Assembly (NCBI GenBank): GCA_013822725.1
Contig: PNKX01000006.1
Coordinates: 63,549 to 127,548 of the forward strand
Direction of reading: 5' to 3'
Source: Pirellula sp.
GTDB lineage: Bacteria; Planctomycetota; Planctomycetia; Pirellulales; Lacipirellulaceae
Length of the DNA stretch: 64,000 nt
Shown here: positions 20,038 through 28,563 of the stretch, in pieces
How the letters are laid out: each line of letters begins with the position of its first letter
Position numbering within the stretch: the stretch's first letter is position 1
The notes under the pieces: generated by a model
What the model was told of the DNA's origin: nothing
Database searches by the model: none
The model's input: the letters and a program-made list of their open reading frames with translations, nothing else
Made by a program: the position numbers and the translations under genes

Positions 20038-21477
20038 ATGCCCCACAACCCTCGTCCCGAACATCTCGCTCTGACGCGCCGCGAGTTGCTCCACCGCTGC
20101 GGCATGGGCTTCGGCGCGCTCGGGCTGAGCAGCCTGCTTGCCCCTGAGCTTTCCGCCAACGCCGCCGAGATCTCCAACCCGCTGCTGCCGAAGGTCGCCC
20201 ACTTTCCCGCGAAGGCGAAGCACGTCATTCATCTCTTCATGAACGGCGGCCCCTCGCACATCGACACGTTCGACCCCAAGCCGCTCCTCAACAAGTATGC
20301 CGGCAAGGCGCTGCCGACGGAGAATCTGCGCACCGAACGTCCCACCGGCGCAGCGCTGCCGTCGCCGTTCAAGTTCAAGAAGTACGGCCAGAGCGGCATC
20401 GAAGTGAGCGAGCTCTTCGCGAAAACCGCCGAGTCGATCGACGATATCGCCGTGATCCGCTCGACCTACGCCGACGTGCCGAACCACGAACCGTCGCTCA
20501 TGCTGATGAACTGCGGCGACGCCCGGCAGATTCGGCCCAGTCTCGGTTCGTGGGTCTGCTACGGCCTCGGCTCGCAGAACCAGAACCTCCCGGCGTTCGT
20601 CGCGATGTGCCCCTCCGGCTACCCGATTCAGGAAACGCAAAACTGGCAATCGGGCTTCCTCCCCGGCGCCTACGAAGGGGCGTATCTCGACACGCAGCAC
20701 ACCGCCATCGAACGGCTGATCGAAAACATCCGCAACGACGCGATTCCGATTCCGCGCCAACGCGAACAGCTCGACCTGCTCGCGAAGCTAAACCTCCGCC
20801 ACCAGCAGGCTCGCCACGACGATGCGGCGCTGGAGTCGCGGATCCAGTCGTTCGAACTCGGGTTCCGCATGCAGACCGAGGCGGCCGAGGCGTTCGACGT
20901 TAGCCGCGAGCCGCAGCACATTCGCGACATGTACGGTCCCGGCACGCAAGCCCGGCAGATTCTGATCGCCCGTCGGCTAGTTGAACGCGGCGTGCGGTTC
21001 GTCCAGGTGTGGCATGGCGAGGGCCAACCGTGGGACAGCCACGACGACCTTGAAGTGATCCACCGCAAGCTGGCGAACGAATGCGATCAGGCGATCGGCG
21101 CGCTGCTGGTCGATCTCAAGCAACGCGGCCTGCTCGACGAAACGCTCGTCATCTGGGGGGGCGAGTTCGGCCGCACGCCGTCGGTCGAGTTGCCGAAGGA
21201 GGGGGCGAACGCTGGAAAGATCAACGGCCGCGATCACAACCACTACGGCTTCACGACGTGGCTCGCCGGCGGCGGAGTGAAAGGGGGCCAAGTCCACGGC
21301 GCCACCGACGACTTCGGCTTCAAGGCAGTGGAGGACCGCGTCCACATCCACGACCTCCACGCGACGATCTTGCACCTGCTGGGCTTCGACCACGAGCGGC
21401 TCACCTACCGCCACGCCGGCCGCGACTTCCGTTTGACCGACGTTCACGGGCAAGTTGTGAAATCGCTCATTGCCTAG
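20038..21477 (+). CDS. DUF1501 family exported protein
   Basis: A 479-residue member of DUF1501, a sulfatase/phosphatase-fold-related family common in planctomycetes and usually encoded beside DUF1549/DUF1553 genes, as here. The N-terminus LTRRELLHRCGMGFGALGLS is a Tat-type signal. Family blocks include HVIHLFMNGGPSHIDTFDPK, WHGEGQPWDSHDD and the C-terminal IWGGEFGRTPS and GRDHNHYGFTTWLAGGG. I chose ATG 20038; the frame is open from 19819, but that extension is encoded by the inverted repeat. It is the last gene of the plus-strand run starting at 13291. Molecular activity is not known. Confidence 0.92.
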   Translation: MPHNPRPEHLALTRRELLHRCGMGFGALGLSSLLAPELSANAAEISNPLLPKVAHFPAKAKHVIHLFMNGGPSHIDTFDPKPLLNKYAGKALPTENLRTERPTGAALPSPFKFKKYGQSGIEVSELFAKTAESIDDIAVIRSTYADVPNHEPSLMLMNCGDARQIRPSLGSWVCYGLGSQNQNLPAFVAMCPSGYPIQETQNWQSGFLPGAYEGAYLDTQHTAIERLIENIRNDAIPIPRQREQLDLLAKLNLRHQQARHDDAALESRIQSFELGFRMQTEAAEAFDVSREPQHIRDMYGPGTQARQILIARRLVERGVRFVQVWHGEGQPWDSHDDLEVIHRKLANECDQAIGALLVDLKQRGLLDETLVIWGGEFGRTPSVELPKEGANAGKINGRDHNHYGFTTWLAGGGVKGGQVHGATDDFGFKAVEDRVHIHDLHATILHLLGFDHERLTYRHAGRDFRLTDVHGQVVKSLIA

Positions 21478-21488
21478 TGCGACCCAAA

Positions 21489-21827
21489 TAGCCGCGGGTC
21501 AACGACCCGCCGGAGCGGTACGCGTAGAGATTAAGAATAGAACGCGGATTCGCGCGGATTCAACGGATAGACGCGGATCAAGCGAATGGTCGACGCCGAG
21601 AGAGATTCAAGATTGCCGCGAGAATGAGCGCAAACTAGCGGAATGCGCGGCCGATTTCAGCCACCGTTTTTGGCCAGGGAGCAGTTGTCTGGCGGCTGGC
21701 GTGAAGGGAAGCGGCCCGACTCGCTGCGGCTTTGGGCGTCACAGCGAGCCGGACCGTTTAGTCTTCCCCAGCCAAGTGCGCGCTTAGAGTGTTTTGGCCG
21801 CTCCGGCGGGTCGTTGACCCGCGGCTA
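21489..21827. repeat. 339-bp element bounded by perfect 30-bp inverted repeats
   Basis: Bases 21489-21518 and 21798-21827 are exact reverse complements over 30 bases. Each end also forms its own hairpin (GCGGGTC...GACCCGC). A third copy of 27 bases lies at 35240-35266. The interior has no gene; it holds a family-D-like repeat fragment (about 21528-21580) and a long imperfect hairpin (about 21700-21770, stem CTCGCTG/CAGCGAG). The right end includes the stop codon of the PEP-CTERM gene. It separates two convergent genes. Confidence 0.85.
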
Positions 21828-23423
21828 CTGGCGGCGACGACCTGCTGCGAGGGCGAGGCCGGCGATCCCAGCCAACACAACCGCCGTTGGTTCCGGCACG
21901 GCGCCGACCGCTCCAATCGCCGGCGGCGCGCCGCCGAACTGCGTCTTCCAAATCGCGAGGTCGCTGCCGTCCACGGCGCCGTTGCCGTTGGCGTCGCCTG
22001 TGCCGTTGTTCGTTCCCGCGCCGAAGCCTCGCTGCCAGATCAAGAAGTCGGCGCCGTCGACCGTGCCGTCGTTGTTGAAGTCGGCGTCGTCCGTGGCGAG
22101 TGCTTCCGAACTCAGGCCAATGAGGACGACGTCACGATCAACGCCTGCAGATCCAGGCGTAACGCTGGCCAGCGCTCCCGTATCGGCGTTCAACCAATTG
22201 ATGACGCCATTGTAGCTAATCGTCCAATTGTATTTGGTGTTGCCGAAGACGGCCGAGACTGTCGCTCCCTCCGTGTAAAGAGTGCTGGGATCCGCAGCGC
22301 TCGAGAAGAAATCGCCGAGGGCTCCGGAGCCGTTGATGATCCCCGTATCGGGATCGTTCTGGTCGAAGTCGACGTCAAACAGACCGAGGTTTTGCGGGAC
22401 GCCGGCAGTAAGCGTCGGCGCCGAACCAAGTACGAGGCCGAGTCGCGACGAGCGGGTGCCGAAGGTGTCGGCGTCGAGGCCGTTGTTTATGCTGAGATTT
22501 CTGAGCAGCTGCATGGGCCGCGTTCCGCCGTTTTCAAAGTGAAACTCGACGATGCCGACGCCCGTGTTGACTCCGTCGGGGTCGCGAACAGGGTCGCCTC
22601 CGCTTGGCCCGCCGTTCGCGGCGACGAGCAGGTCGTAGGCGCGCACATAGCCCTCGGAAGCGGGGTGATGCATGATGAACTTTCCCACGCCGCTGGCGCC
22701 AGCGGATCCGCCGGCCGCCAGTCGCAGCCCAGCCCCGCCCAACAGCGAAACTTCAAGCGTGCCGCCGCGATAGTCGTAGGTGCCGTTTCCCCAGGTGTTA
22801 TTCGTGGTGGTGCTATTGATCTCTCGATTGCCCAGATCAAGGACGTTGCTGTTTACTCGAAAGATGCCGCCGGTTTGGACAATGGCGGCGTTAGCGACGG
22901 CGCCCACGACGTTGGTGGAGCGTCCGACGATCACATTGGCCGACGGCGCCAGGATGCCGCTCTTGATGGTGAGCAGGTTGTTGTTCGTACTATTCCGCGA
23001 CATGTAAAGTTCGCGAATGACATGCTGCGGCGTCATCGACGGTCCCTCCAGCGTGATGCCGAAGGAGGCTGGGAATGGCCGCGTGATTGCCGTCGCGAAG
23101 TTAGGATCGGCGACGGGATCGAAGACCACGCCTTCCCCCGCCAAGTTCCAGCCGGCGTTAATCTGAGTATCGGTGGGGTTTAACACGTTGGAGCCGTCGA
23201 GTTGCCCGGGCGGAAGGAACGGGCCGCCGTTGGCGATGTCGTTGGCCGAATCTCGACTCCAATTGGTGGCGTCGAACCACCAGTCTGTGCCGGCAGTCGC
23301 ATCCCAAGTGGTGGCGGCGTAAGCCGATTCGGACGCTACGCATGCAGACAATGTCAGCCCAAAGATGGCGATACGCCGAATTCCAGACAGTCGTCGACGC
23401 CAATTGATATCGCAAGTTCGCAT
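21825..23423 (-). CDS. PEP-CTERM protein with beta-rich passenger and dockerin-like repeats
   Basis: A 532-residue secreted protein. A signal peptide (to about ESAYA) is followed by a long Gly/Asn/Thr-rich beta-structured region of autotransporter-associated repeat type. A dockerin-like pair of calcium-binding repeats follows (DADFNNDGTVDGADFLIWQR and DANGNGAVDGSDLAIWKTQF). The end is a PEP-CTERM sorting signal: VPEPTAVVLAGIAGLALAAG, then an Arg-rich tail. PEP-CTERM proteins are processed by an exosortase, which is not in this window. The ATG at 23423 has GGAG nine bases upstream; the ATG at 23429 is too close to it. The stop codon TAG lies inside the end of the 339-bp repeat element. Ligand is unknown; a surface or matrix role is likely. 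Confidence 0.88.
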   Translation of the reverse strand: MRTCDINWRRRLSGIRRIAIFGLTLSACVASESAYAATTWDATAGTDWWFDATNWSRDSANDIANGGPFLPPGQLDGSNVLNPTDTQINAGWNLAGEGVVFDPVADPNFATAITRPFPASFGITLEGPSMTPQHVIRELYMSRNSTNNNLLTIKSGILAPSANVIVGRSTNVVGAVANAAIVQTGGIFRVNSNVLDLGNREINSTTTNNTWGNGTYDYRGGTLEVSLLGGAGLRLAAGGSAGASGVGKFIMHHPASEGYVRAYDLLVAANGGPSGGDPVRDPDGVNTGVGIVEFHFENGGTRPMQLLRNLSINNGLDADTFGTRSSRLGLVLGSAPTLTAGVPQNLGLFDVDFDQNDPDTGIINGSGALGDFFSSAADPSTLYTEGATVSAVFGNTKYNWTISYNGVINWLNADTGALASVTPGSAGVDRDVVLIGLSSEALATDDADFNNDGTVDGADFLIWQRGFGAGTNNGTGDANGNGAVDGSDLAIWKTQFGGAPPAIGAVGAVPEPTAVVLAGIAGLALAAGRRRQ

Positions 23424-23517
23424 CGTCATGGTCTCCACGCTACAGCCGTCGTCGGCGTGCTTTCGGTGATTGATTGAGAAGTCTGACAAGAGTTGTTTTA
23501 AAAGGATCGCTAACCGG

Positions 23518-23934
23518 CTAGTCGGCGGCGAGCTTCACGTCAAAGACGATGGCCTGACCCGCCTGGGCCGAAAAAGTTAAGCCTGACGTCGCCGCATCGC
23601 CGTACTTTCGCGGGATTGTTCGCACTCTAGGGCCGTCGACGTCGCCTCGATCTTCCACAATGATGACGTCGTACGATCCTGGCGCGACGCCGCGCTCGTT
23701 TGCGGCTTGCGACAGGGAATACTGGCCATTCTGATCGGTCATCCCGCTCGCCCACTTGCCGCTTTCAGCCGACCTTGCCGTCAGTTGGGCGCCGACCACC
23801 GGCGCACCGTCATGCCGCACGACCTGACCGCTCACTGTGGCGATGTCGGATGAACTGCAGCCGACCGTCAGCAGCAGGCACGAAATCGCAACGGTTCGAA
23901 TTGCCAACAGAAGAATGAAAAAGTGAGTCGACAT
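23518..23934 (-). CDS. Lipoprotein with carboxypeptidase-regulatory-like domain
   Basis: A 138-residue protein with a lipobox (LTVGC, lipidated C26) and one transthyretin-like beta-sandwich of the carboxypeptidase regulatory type: VSGQVVRHDGAPVVGAQLTA, then TDQNGQYSL and GSYDVIIVED. It lies 35 bases after a DUF1559 gene on the same strand, an arrangement repeated at 50867-52274, so the two are probably cotranscribed. I chose ATG 23934 because it leads directly into the signal peptide; the frame is open from 23982. Role is unknown; probably an outer-envelope binding or assembly factor. Confidence 0.85.
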   Translation of the reverse strand: MSTHFFILLLAIRTVAISCLLLTVGCSSSDIATVSGQVVRHDGAPVVGAQLTARSAESGKWASGMTDQNGQYSLSQAANERGVAPGSYDVIIVEDRGDVDGPRVRTIPRKYGDAATSGLTFSAQAGQAIVFDVKLAAD

Positions 23935-23969
23935 CAAGAAAAGTCGTCGAGAGGAATTGGCAGACCGCC

Positions 23970-25016
23970 TCAGTGTTGGCAACTTTGCGCCGTGCCGTCG
24001 AGCGAATACTGGTCGTCACCTGCACGAGTCGCCATTCGATCCAACACGCGCAAGTCAGTTTCGCGAGAGATTGACTGTACGCTGCCATCGCACATGGCGA
24101 AGAGGACGACGCCGGAGTGATTGCCGCCGAAGCCAGGATCGCCGCCGTCCGCCTTATTGAGGTCGCATTTCACGCAAAAGGGCGACTGCTCCCCGACCCA
24201 CAGTCCGGGGAAGTGGTCGCCGTTGTAGGCGTGCCCCCCCTCCGACTCGCGCTTGCCGACTTCGCCGACGAGAAGCGTCAGGGTAGTGCCGTCGGTAATA
24301 TTTTTGAGCGAGGTCATCGCCTTGAAGCTAAGGACTCCTCGTCCACTAGTTCCGCCGTAACGGACGTGTTTGCGGTGGGCTTGCGGCATCGCGCCGTCCG
24401 CCAGATAGGAATCAGACCCTTGGAAGTCTTGCCAATGAATCAAGTCGCCCGTGGCCGCCGTTTCGTAGTTGTCGACGACGCATGTCGAACCGGCGACGGC
24501 GCGATAGTCGGCAATGGAACCAGCCCAGGGGCGACTAGTAGCAGGATCGTTCCGCGGATGACTGTGAACTGAGTCAGGTTGCGCTTCGACAATGCGAGTT
24601 TCGTGCGACATCGATGGGCAGATGTAGGCGTCGACGGCCGCCGTGCGCGTGGCATAGGCTTGATCGTAGAAGCAGCCCAAATTGTAGTCCCATAGCTTCT
24701 TAAGCTGGGCTTGCTCCATGTAGTCGAGAATCAGCATGAGCCACGTTTGCTGATGGTCGTCTATCCGCATCGGCGGCAGCTCGCGTCGCGAGTCATGGTA
24801 ATTCTGCACCCCCAGTCCGATTTGCTTCAGGTTGTTCAGGCATTGCGTCCGTCGCGCCGCTTCGCGGGCCGCCTGCACCGCCGGCAGCAGTAGCGCCACC
24901 AGGACGCCGATGATCGCGATCACCACCAACAATTCGACGAGCGTAAACCCGCGTCGGCGCTGGGGGTGGACGGCGGCGCCACCGGTCTCAGTTGTCGCCG
25001 TTGCACATAGGTCCAT
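23970..25016 (-). CDS. DUF1559 family protein with type IV pilin-like N-terminus
   Basis: A 348-residue protein. The prepilin-like leader ends R-R-G-F-T, so cleavage should fall before the Phe of [20 protein letters not shown]. The helix is followed by the family hallmark [20 protein letters not shown] and by a C-terminal DUF1559 domain with a sequence close to the usual H-x-GGVNVLFCDGSV (here [17 protein letters not shown]). Planctomycete genomes carry many such proteins; they are thought to be pseudopilins of type II secretion-like systems but are not characterised. ATG 25016 has a good AGGAAG; upstream frame is open but atypical. It is first of a two- or three-gene minus-strand unit with the lipoprotein and perhaps the PEP-CTERM gene. 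Confidence 0.93.
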   Translation of the reverse strand: MDLCATATTETGGAAVHPQRRRGFTLVELLVVIAIIGVLVALLLPAVQAAREAARRTQCLNNLKQIGLGVQNYHDSRRELPPMRIDDHQQTWLMLILDYMEQAQLKKLWDYNLGCFYDQAYATRTAAVDAYICPSMSHETRIVEAQPDSVHSHPRNDPATSRPWAGSIADYRAVAGSTCVVDNYETAATGDLIHWQDFQGSDSYLADGAMPQAHRKHVRYGGTSGRGVLSFKAMTSLKNITDGTTLTLLVGEVGKRESEGGHAYNGDHFPGLWVGEQSPFCVKCDLNKADGGDPGFGGNHSGVVLFAMCDGSVQSISRETDLRVLDRMATRAGDDQYSLDGTAQSCQH

Positions 25017-25934
25017 GGACTTCCTCTCCGCTGAACAAAAAATCACGCGGGCGGCGGTCGCACGCGCCTCTGCAGCGAATGACCAGCGCCAATTCAGTTC
25101 ACGCACACGAGCAGCGCGAGCGGCTGCCGCGCCATGCGATCAATTCCAGGCTGACGAGTTGAGGGACAAGTGGAGCGAGCCGCCGAAATAGGTCCGTCCC
25201 TGGGCGGCAGGTTCGATAAGTGACGCCGATCCGTTCTCGCGATCGGATGGGCTTGGCGTCGGCCGATTGACCAAGCGCCAGGAGCTTCCCGCTACCGTTG
25301 TTGATCTTCACCGGTAGCCGGTTTGCGGTCTAGTGTCATTTATTGCAACATTCGTCCGAAATTACGCAGGGCTCCTCTGGGTGAATCTGTGGGCGTCATC
25401 GGCGCATCGAGCAGCGGCGCGACACCGTTGTTACCCATGGTTGAGCCCCGGCGGCGACTCGATGTCGCTCGATGCGACGAGACGCCGTCGCGACGAGCCT
25501 GTCACTGCGGCAAAACTGCCCGGAAAACTGGGGGACCACACGCTCTGATCGAGCGTCATCGGCGCCACACGCGCGCCTGCGATCGAAGGCTGACTCCATT
25601 CTGCTCCAAACATCACCAATTAGCGTCAATGGAACTGGGGATTAGCTGAGGGTGCGCGCCATGTTTGCGTCTTTTAGGAATAACATTGCAACATCGGCTA
25701 CTTGGATGCATCGTCACAGCCAATAAACTGAAACTACGACCGCTCTCTGCCGCGGTGCGCTCTTATCCATTGCTTTTCGCAGCTTGAACTCGGCCTTTGG
25801 CAGGTCCCCTTTCCGATCGCCGCTCGAGTCGTTTTCCAACGGTCGCCGGCTTGGGAAGGCGCCGACTCTTCGCTCATCACTCTTCGTCACTTCGATTTCA
25901 CTTCGATTCCACTTCATTTGGGGGAGGGACGCTC
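25017..25934. other. Long gene-free divergent intergenic region
   Basis: About 900 bases separate the DUF1559 start from the PEP-CTERM start. Short frames here lack gene-like codon use. The region must carry both divergent promoters and is more AT-rich than its neighbours, especially 25640-25780. The word ATTGCAACAT occurs twice (about 25340 and 25685), and might be a shared site. I recognise no RNA gene. Confidence 0.5.
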
Positions 25935-26858
25935 ATGCAGTACAAGAATTGGTGGCTCGCCGCGGCGGGCTGCGCGATGCTCACGCTTTCCACGGCCGCC
26001 CAGGGCGGCTTGCTCGTCAACGATCGCTGGGCTGACGGAACTGATTCCGACCCCGCGTCGCCCACCTACTCCGAAATTGGCGTCGACGGCGACGCCGACA
26101 CCGACCTCGAATCGGCTTGGTTCCAAGGCGGCGGCGGCTCGCTCGATCCGGCGGCCGCCGGTGGGCCGCTCGCGGGAACCGTTTCGACTGGTTCCTCGTC
26201 GTGGACCACCTACTTCACGCCGGAAGGGACGCCCGTCACGCTCGCCAATGCGGGCGACTCGCTCACCGTTACCTGGGTCTTCACTCCCCGCACGGTGAAT
26301 GCCGGCAACACGAGCCAGGATTTCCGTCTGGCCGTGGTCGACAGTCCATCCGCTCAGCGCCTAGCGGCCAACGGGGCGCCTGCTTCGGGGCTCTACGCCG
26401 GTTACGGCATGTTCATGAACATGGGCCCGACGCTGGGGAACAGCAATCCGTTCCAACTCCGCGAACATGACGGCAATGGCGCCCTCCTCAGCGGAAGCGG
26501 CGACTGGCTCGCACTCGCCAATGGCGTCGCCTCTGGGGCCGCCGGCTACGCGAGTGATACGCAGTACACGTACATGATGTCGCTCACCCGCAATGCCACG
26601 AACGGGCTCGACATCCGCAGCACGATGACCGGCGGCAACATCGGCGGCACGGGAAGCGTCGCGGTCAGCTTCACTGATCCGACGGCGAGCTTCACGTTCG
26701 ACACGTTCTCGCTACGGCCGTCGAGCGCCAGCGGCACCGCGGCGCAGTTTGATACGAGCCTCTTCCGCGTCGACTATTCGCCGGTGCCGGAGCCGGCGAC
26801 GCTGAGCCTGTGCGGTTTCGCCGCGCTGGCCGGAGTGGCGATCGCACGACGGAAGTAG
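25935..26858 (+). CDS. PEP-CTERM sorting domain protein
   Basis: A 307-residue exported protein. ATG 25935 follows GGGGAGGG at good spacing and opens a clear signal peptide ending near STAAQG. The mature part is Gly/Ser/Thr-rich and probably a beta-sandwich with a jelly-roll-like pattern. It ends in VPEPATLSLCGFAALAGVAI followed by ARRK, a standard PEP-CTERM signal. No dockerin repeats, unlike its neighbours. A clear terminator hairpin follows at 26883. Function is unknown; its place just before three pectate-lyase-like genes suggests a surface role in polysaccharide binding. Confidence 0.88.
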   Translation: MQYKNWWLAAAGCAMLTLSTAAQGGLLVNDRWADGTDSDPASPTYSEIGVDGDADTDLESAWFQGGGGSLDPAAAGGPLAGTVSTGSSSWTTYFTPEGTPVTLANAGDSLTVTWVFTPRTVNAGNTSQDFRLAVVDSPSAQRLAANGAPASGLYAGYGMFMNMGPTLGNSNPFQLREHDGNGALLSGSGDWLALANGVASGAAGYASDTQYTYMMSLTRNATNGLDIRSTMTGGNIGGTGSVAVSFTDPTASFTFDTFSLRPSSASGTAAQFDTSLFRVDYSPVPEPATLSLCGFAALAGVAIARRK

Positions 26859-26882
26859 AGGGTAGGTCGGGTCTCTTTTTTA

Positions 26883-26915
26883 GGGAGCGGCGTTGCCTGG
26901 CGGGGCGCCGCTCCC
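26883..26915 (+). terminator. Rho-independent-type terminator
   Basis: Perfect 10-base arms GGGAGCGGCG and CGCCGCTCCC around a 13-base loop, followed by ATCGTTTTC. It lies 25 bases after the PEP-CTERM stop and should separate it from the pectate-lyase genes. Confidence 0.8.
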
Positions 26916-26956
26916 ATCGTTTTCACTGAGATGCAGTCCACGCAGCCGGAACATTG

Positions 26957-28492
26957 ATGTCACGTTTATCAGGCATCGCGACGCTCACCTTCGTGCTGAC
27001 GCTGTCGCTGCAACTTTGTGACGCACTGGCGGCGCCGCCCGCCTTCCCCGGCGCCGTCGGACAAGGCGCCCTGGCGACCGGCGGCCGCGGCGGCGACGTC
27101 TACCACGTCACGACGCTGGAAGATTACAACCCGAAGACGGAGCCGAAGATCGAAGGCTCGCTCCGCCATGCCGTTCGGTCCGCCGAAGGGCCGCGGACGA
27201 TCGTATTCGACGTCGCGGGGCCGATTGCGTTGCATGCCGAACTGGAGATTCGCAAGAACGACCTGACCATTGCCGGGCAAACGTCTCCAGGCGGCGTCAC
27301 GTTCTGGGGATATCCGGTTGAAGTCTCGAACGCTCAGAACGTCATCCTGCGTCATCTCCGCTTTCGCACCGGCGACTTTCACGCCCGGCCGCTGAAAGGG
27401 AAGCCGAACGCCGCGTCAGGTAATCGTCCTCCCGGCAACGGCGACATGGATGGCGGCTCAGCCAATGGCATGTACGTCGGCAACGACAGCGAGCGGGTGA
27501 TCCTCGACCACGTCTCGGCCGCGTGGGGGATCGACGAAGTGCTCTCCGTCACCAAGGCTCGCGACGTCACGATTCAGAACTCGATCATCGCCGAGGGGCT
27601 GAACGATTCGCTTCATCCTAAAGGTCCGCATGGTTACGGTTCGCTCGTCCGCGGCGAGCTGACGCCGGAAGATCAAGCGAAGAATGTCGGCGGCTATACG
27701 CTCTACGGAAATCTCTGGGCCCATAATCGGGCTCGCAACCCCTCGATCGGCGGGCAGCAGTCGCTCGACAAGGGACAGTCGGAGGGAGATCGCCGCCGCA
27801 ATGATTTGAATCTGGTCAACAACGTCGTCTACGACTGGGGTGATCAGGCCGCCCACCGCAGCGAAGGGGGGGACGTCCGCGTCAATCTCTTCGGCAACGC
27901 GTTCATCAGCGGGCCGGCGAAGAAGGCGAAATACTTTTTCCGTGAGAACACTCCTGGACGCAGTGAAGTCGTCGCGGTCGGGAATTGGCGAGACCTCGAT
28001 CAGGACGACGCGCACAATGGCGCCGTGCCGACTGGCGAGGCGGAGATTGCCAAGGGGTTTGATGGTTTTGGCGACGGCGATCGACTCGTGATTAATGGCG
28101 AGCCGTTGGCGTTCTTCAGCCTGGTCGCTGAAGCGACCAGGCCGGCGGAAGAGGCTTACGATGCGGTGCTGGCGGGGGCTGGGGCTTCGCTGTGGCGCGA
28201 TGCGATCGACGCGCGCATCGTTGAGTCGGTTCGCCAGCGCACCGGCGGGCTCGTCGACTCGCAAGAAGAGTTCCGCGGCGCAGACGGGAAGTTGCCTGGC
28301 ATCGACGATCTGTCGATCGCGAAGCGCGACGCGAACTTCGACGTCGACCAAGACGGCATCGCCGATGCGTTTGAACGCGAGCATGGCCTCGATCCCGGCG
28401 ACGCGAGCGACGGCAACGCGATGACGTTGAGTCAGGATGGTTATACGAACCTCGAAGTTTACATCAATGAGTTAACAACTCCTCGCAAATAA
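26957..28492 (+). CDS. Pectate-lyase-like (PL1-type) secreted protein
   Basis: A 511-residue exported protein with a right-handed beta-helix fold of the pectate lyase family. Seen: signal peptide to about DALA, the opening FPGAVGQGALATGGRGGDVY, the IVFDVAGPI and TIAGQTSPGG blocks, and the helix-turn segment VILDHVSAAWGIDEVLSVT typical of planctomycete and Bacteroidetes PL1-like proteins. Near the C-terminus is an EF-hand-like calcium-binding segment, DQDGIADAFEREHGLDP. Should cleave pectin-like polymers by beta-elimination, but the catalytic Arg cannot be assigned without alignment. ATG 26957 is taken over an in-frame TTG just before it. It heads three related genes in tandem and, unlike the next two, lacks dockerin and PEP-CTERM ends. 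Confidence 0.88.
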   Translation: MSRLSGIATLTFVLTLSLQLCDALAAPPAFPGAVGQGALATGGRGGDVYHVTTLEDYNPKTEPKIEGSLRHAVRSAEGPRTIVFDVAGPIALHAELEIRKNDLTIAGQTSPGGVTFWGYPVEVSNAQNVILRHLRFRTGDFHARPLKGKPNAASGNRPPGNGDMDGGSANGMYVGNDSERVILDHVSAAWGIDEVLSVTKARDVTIQNSIIAEGLNDSLHPKGPHGYGSLVRGELTPEDQAKNVGGYTLYGNLWAHNRARNPSIGGQQSLDKGQSEGDRRRNDLNLVNNVVYDWGDQAAHRSEGGDVRVNLFGNAFISGPAKKAKYFFRENTPGRSEVVAVGNWRDLDQDDAHNGAVPTGEAEIAKGFDGFGDGDRLVINGEPLAFFSLVAEATRPAEEAYDAVLAGAGASLWRDAIDARIVESVRQRTGGLVDSQEEFRGADGKLPGIDDLSIAKRDANFDVDQDGIADAFEREHGLDPGDASDGNAMTLSQDGYTNLEVYINELTTPRK

Positions 28493-28513
28493 ATAATTCC
28501 TCTGACTCCCTAA

Positions 28514-28534
28514 CCCTCCCCCTCAAGAGGAGGG
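28514..28534. terminator. Short hairpin after pectate-lyase-like gene
   Basis: CCCTCC and GGAGGG arms with a 9-base loop, 22 bases past the stop and 30 bases before the next start. There is no U-tract, so termination is uncertain. Confidence 0.45.
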
Positions 28535-28563
28535 AACCAAACGACAAGTAAGCAAAGCTCCGT

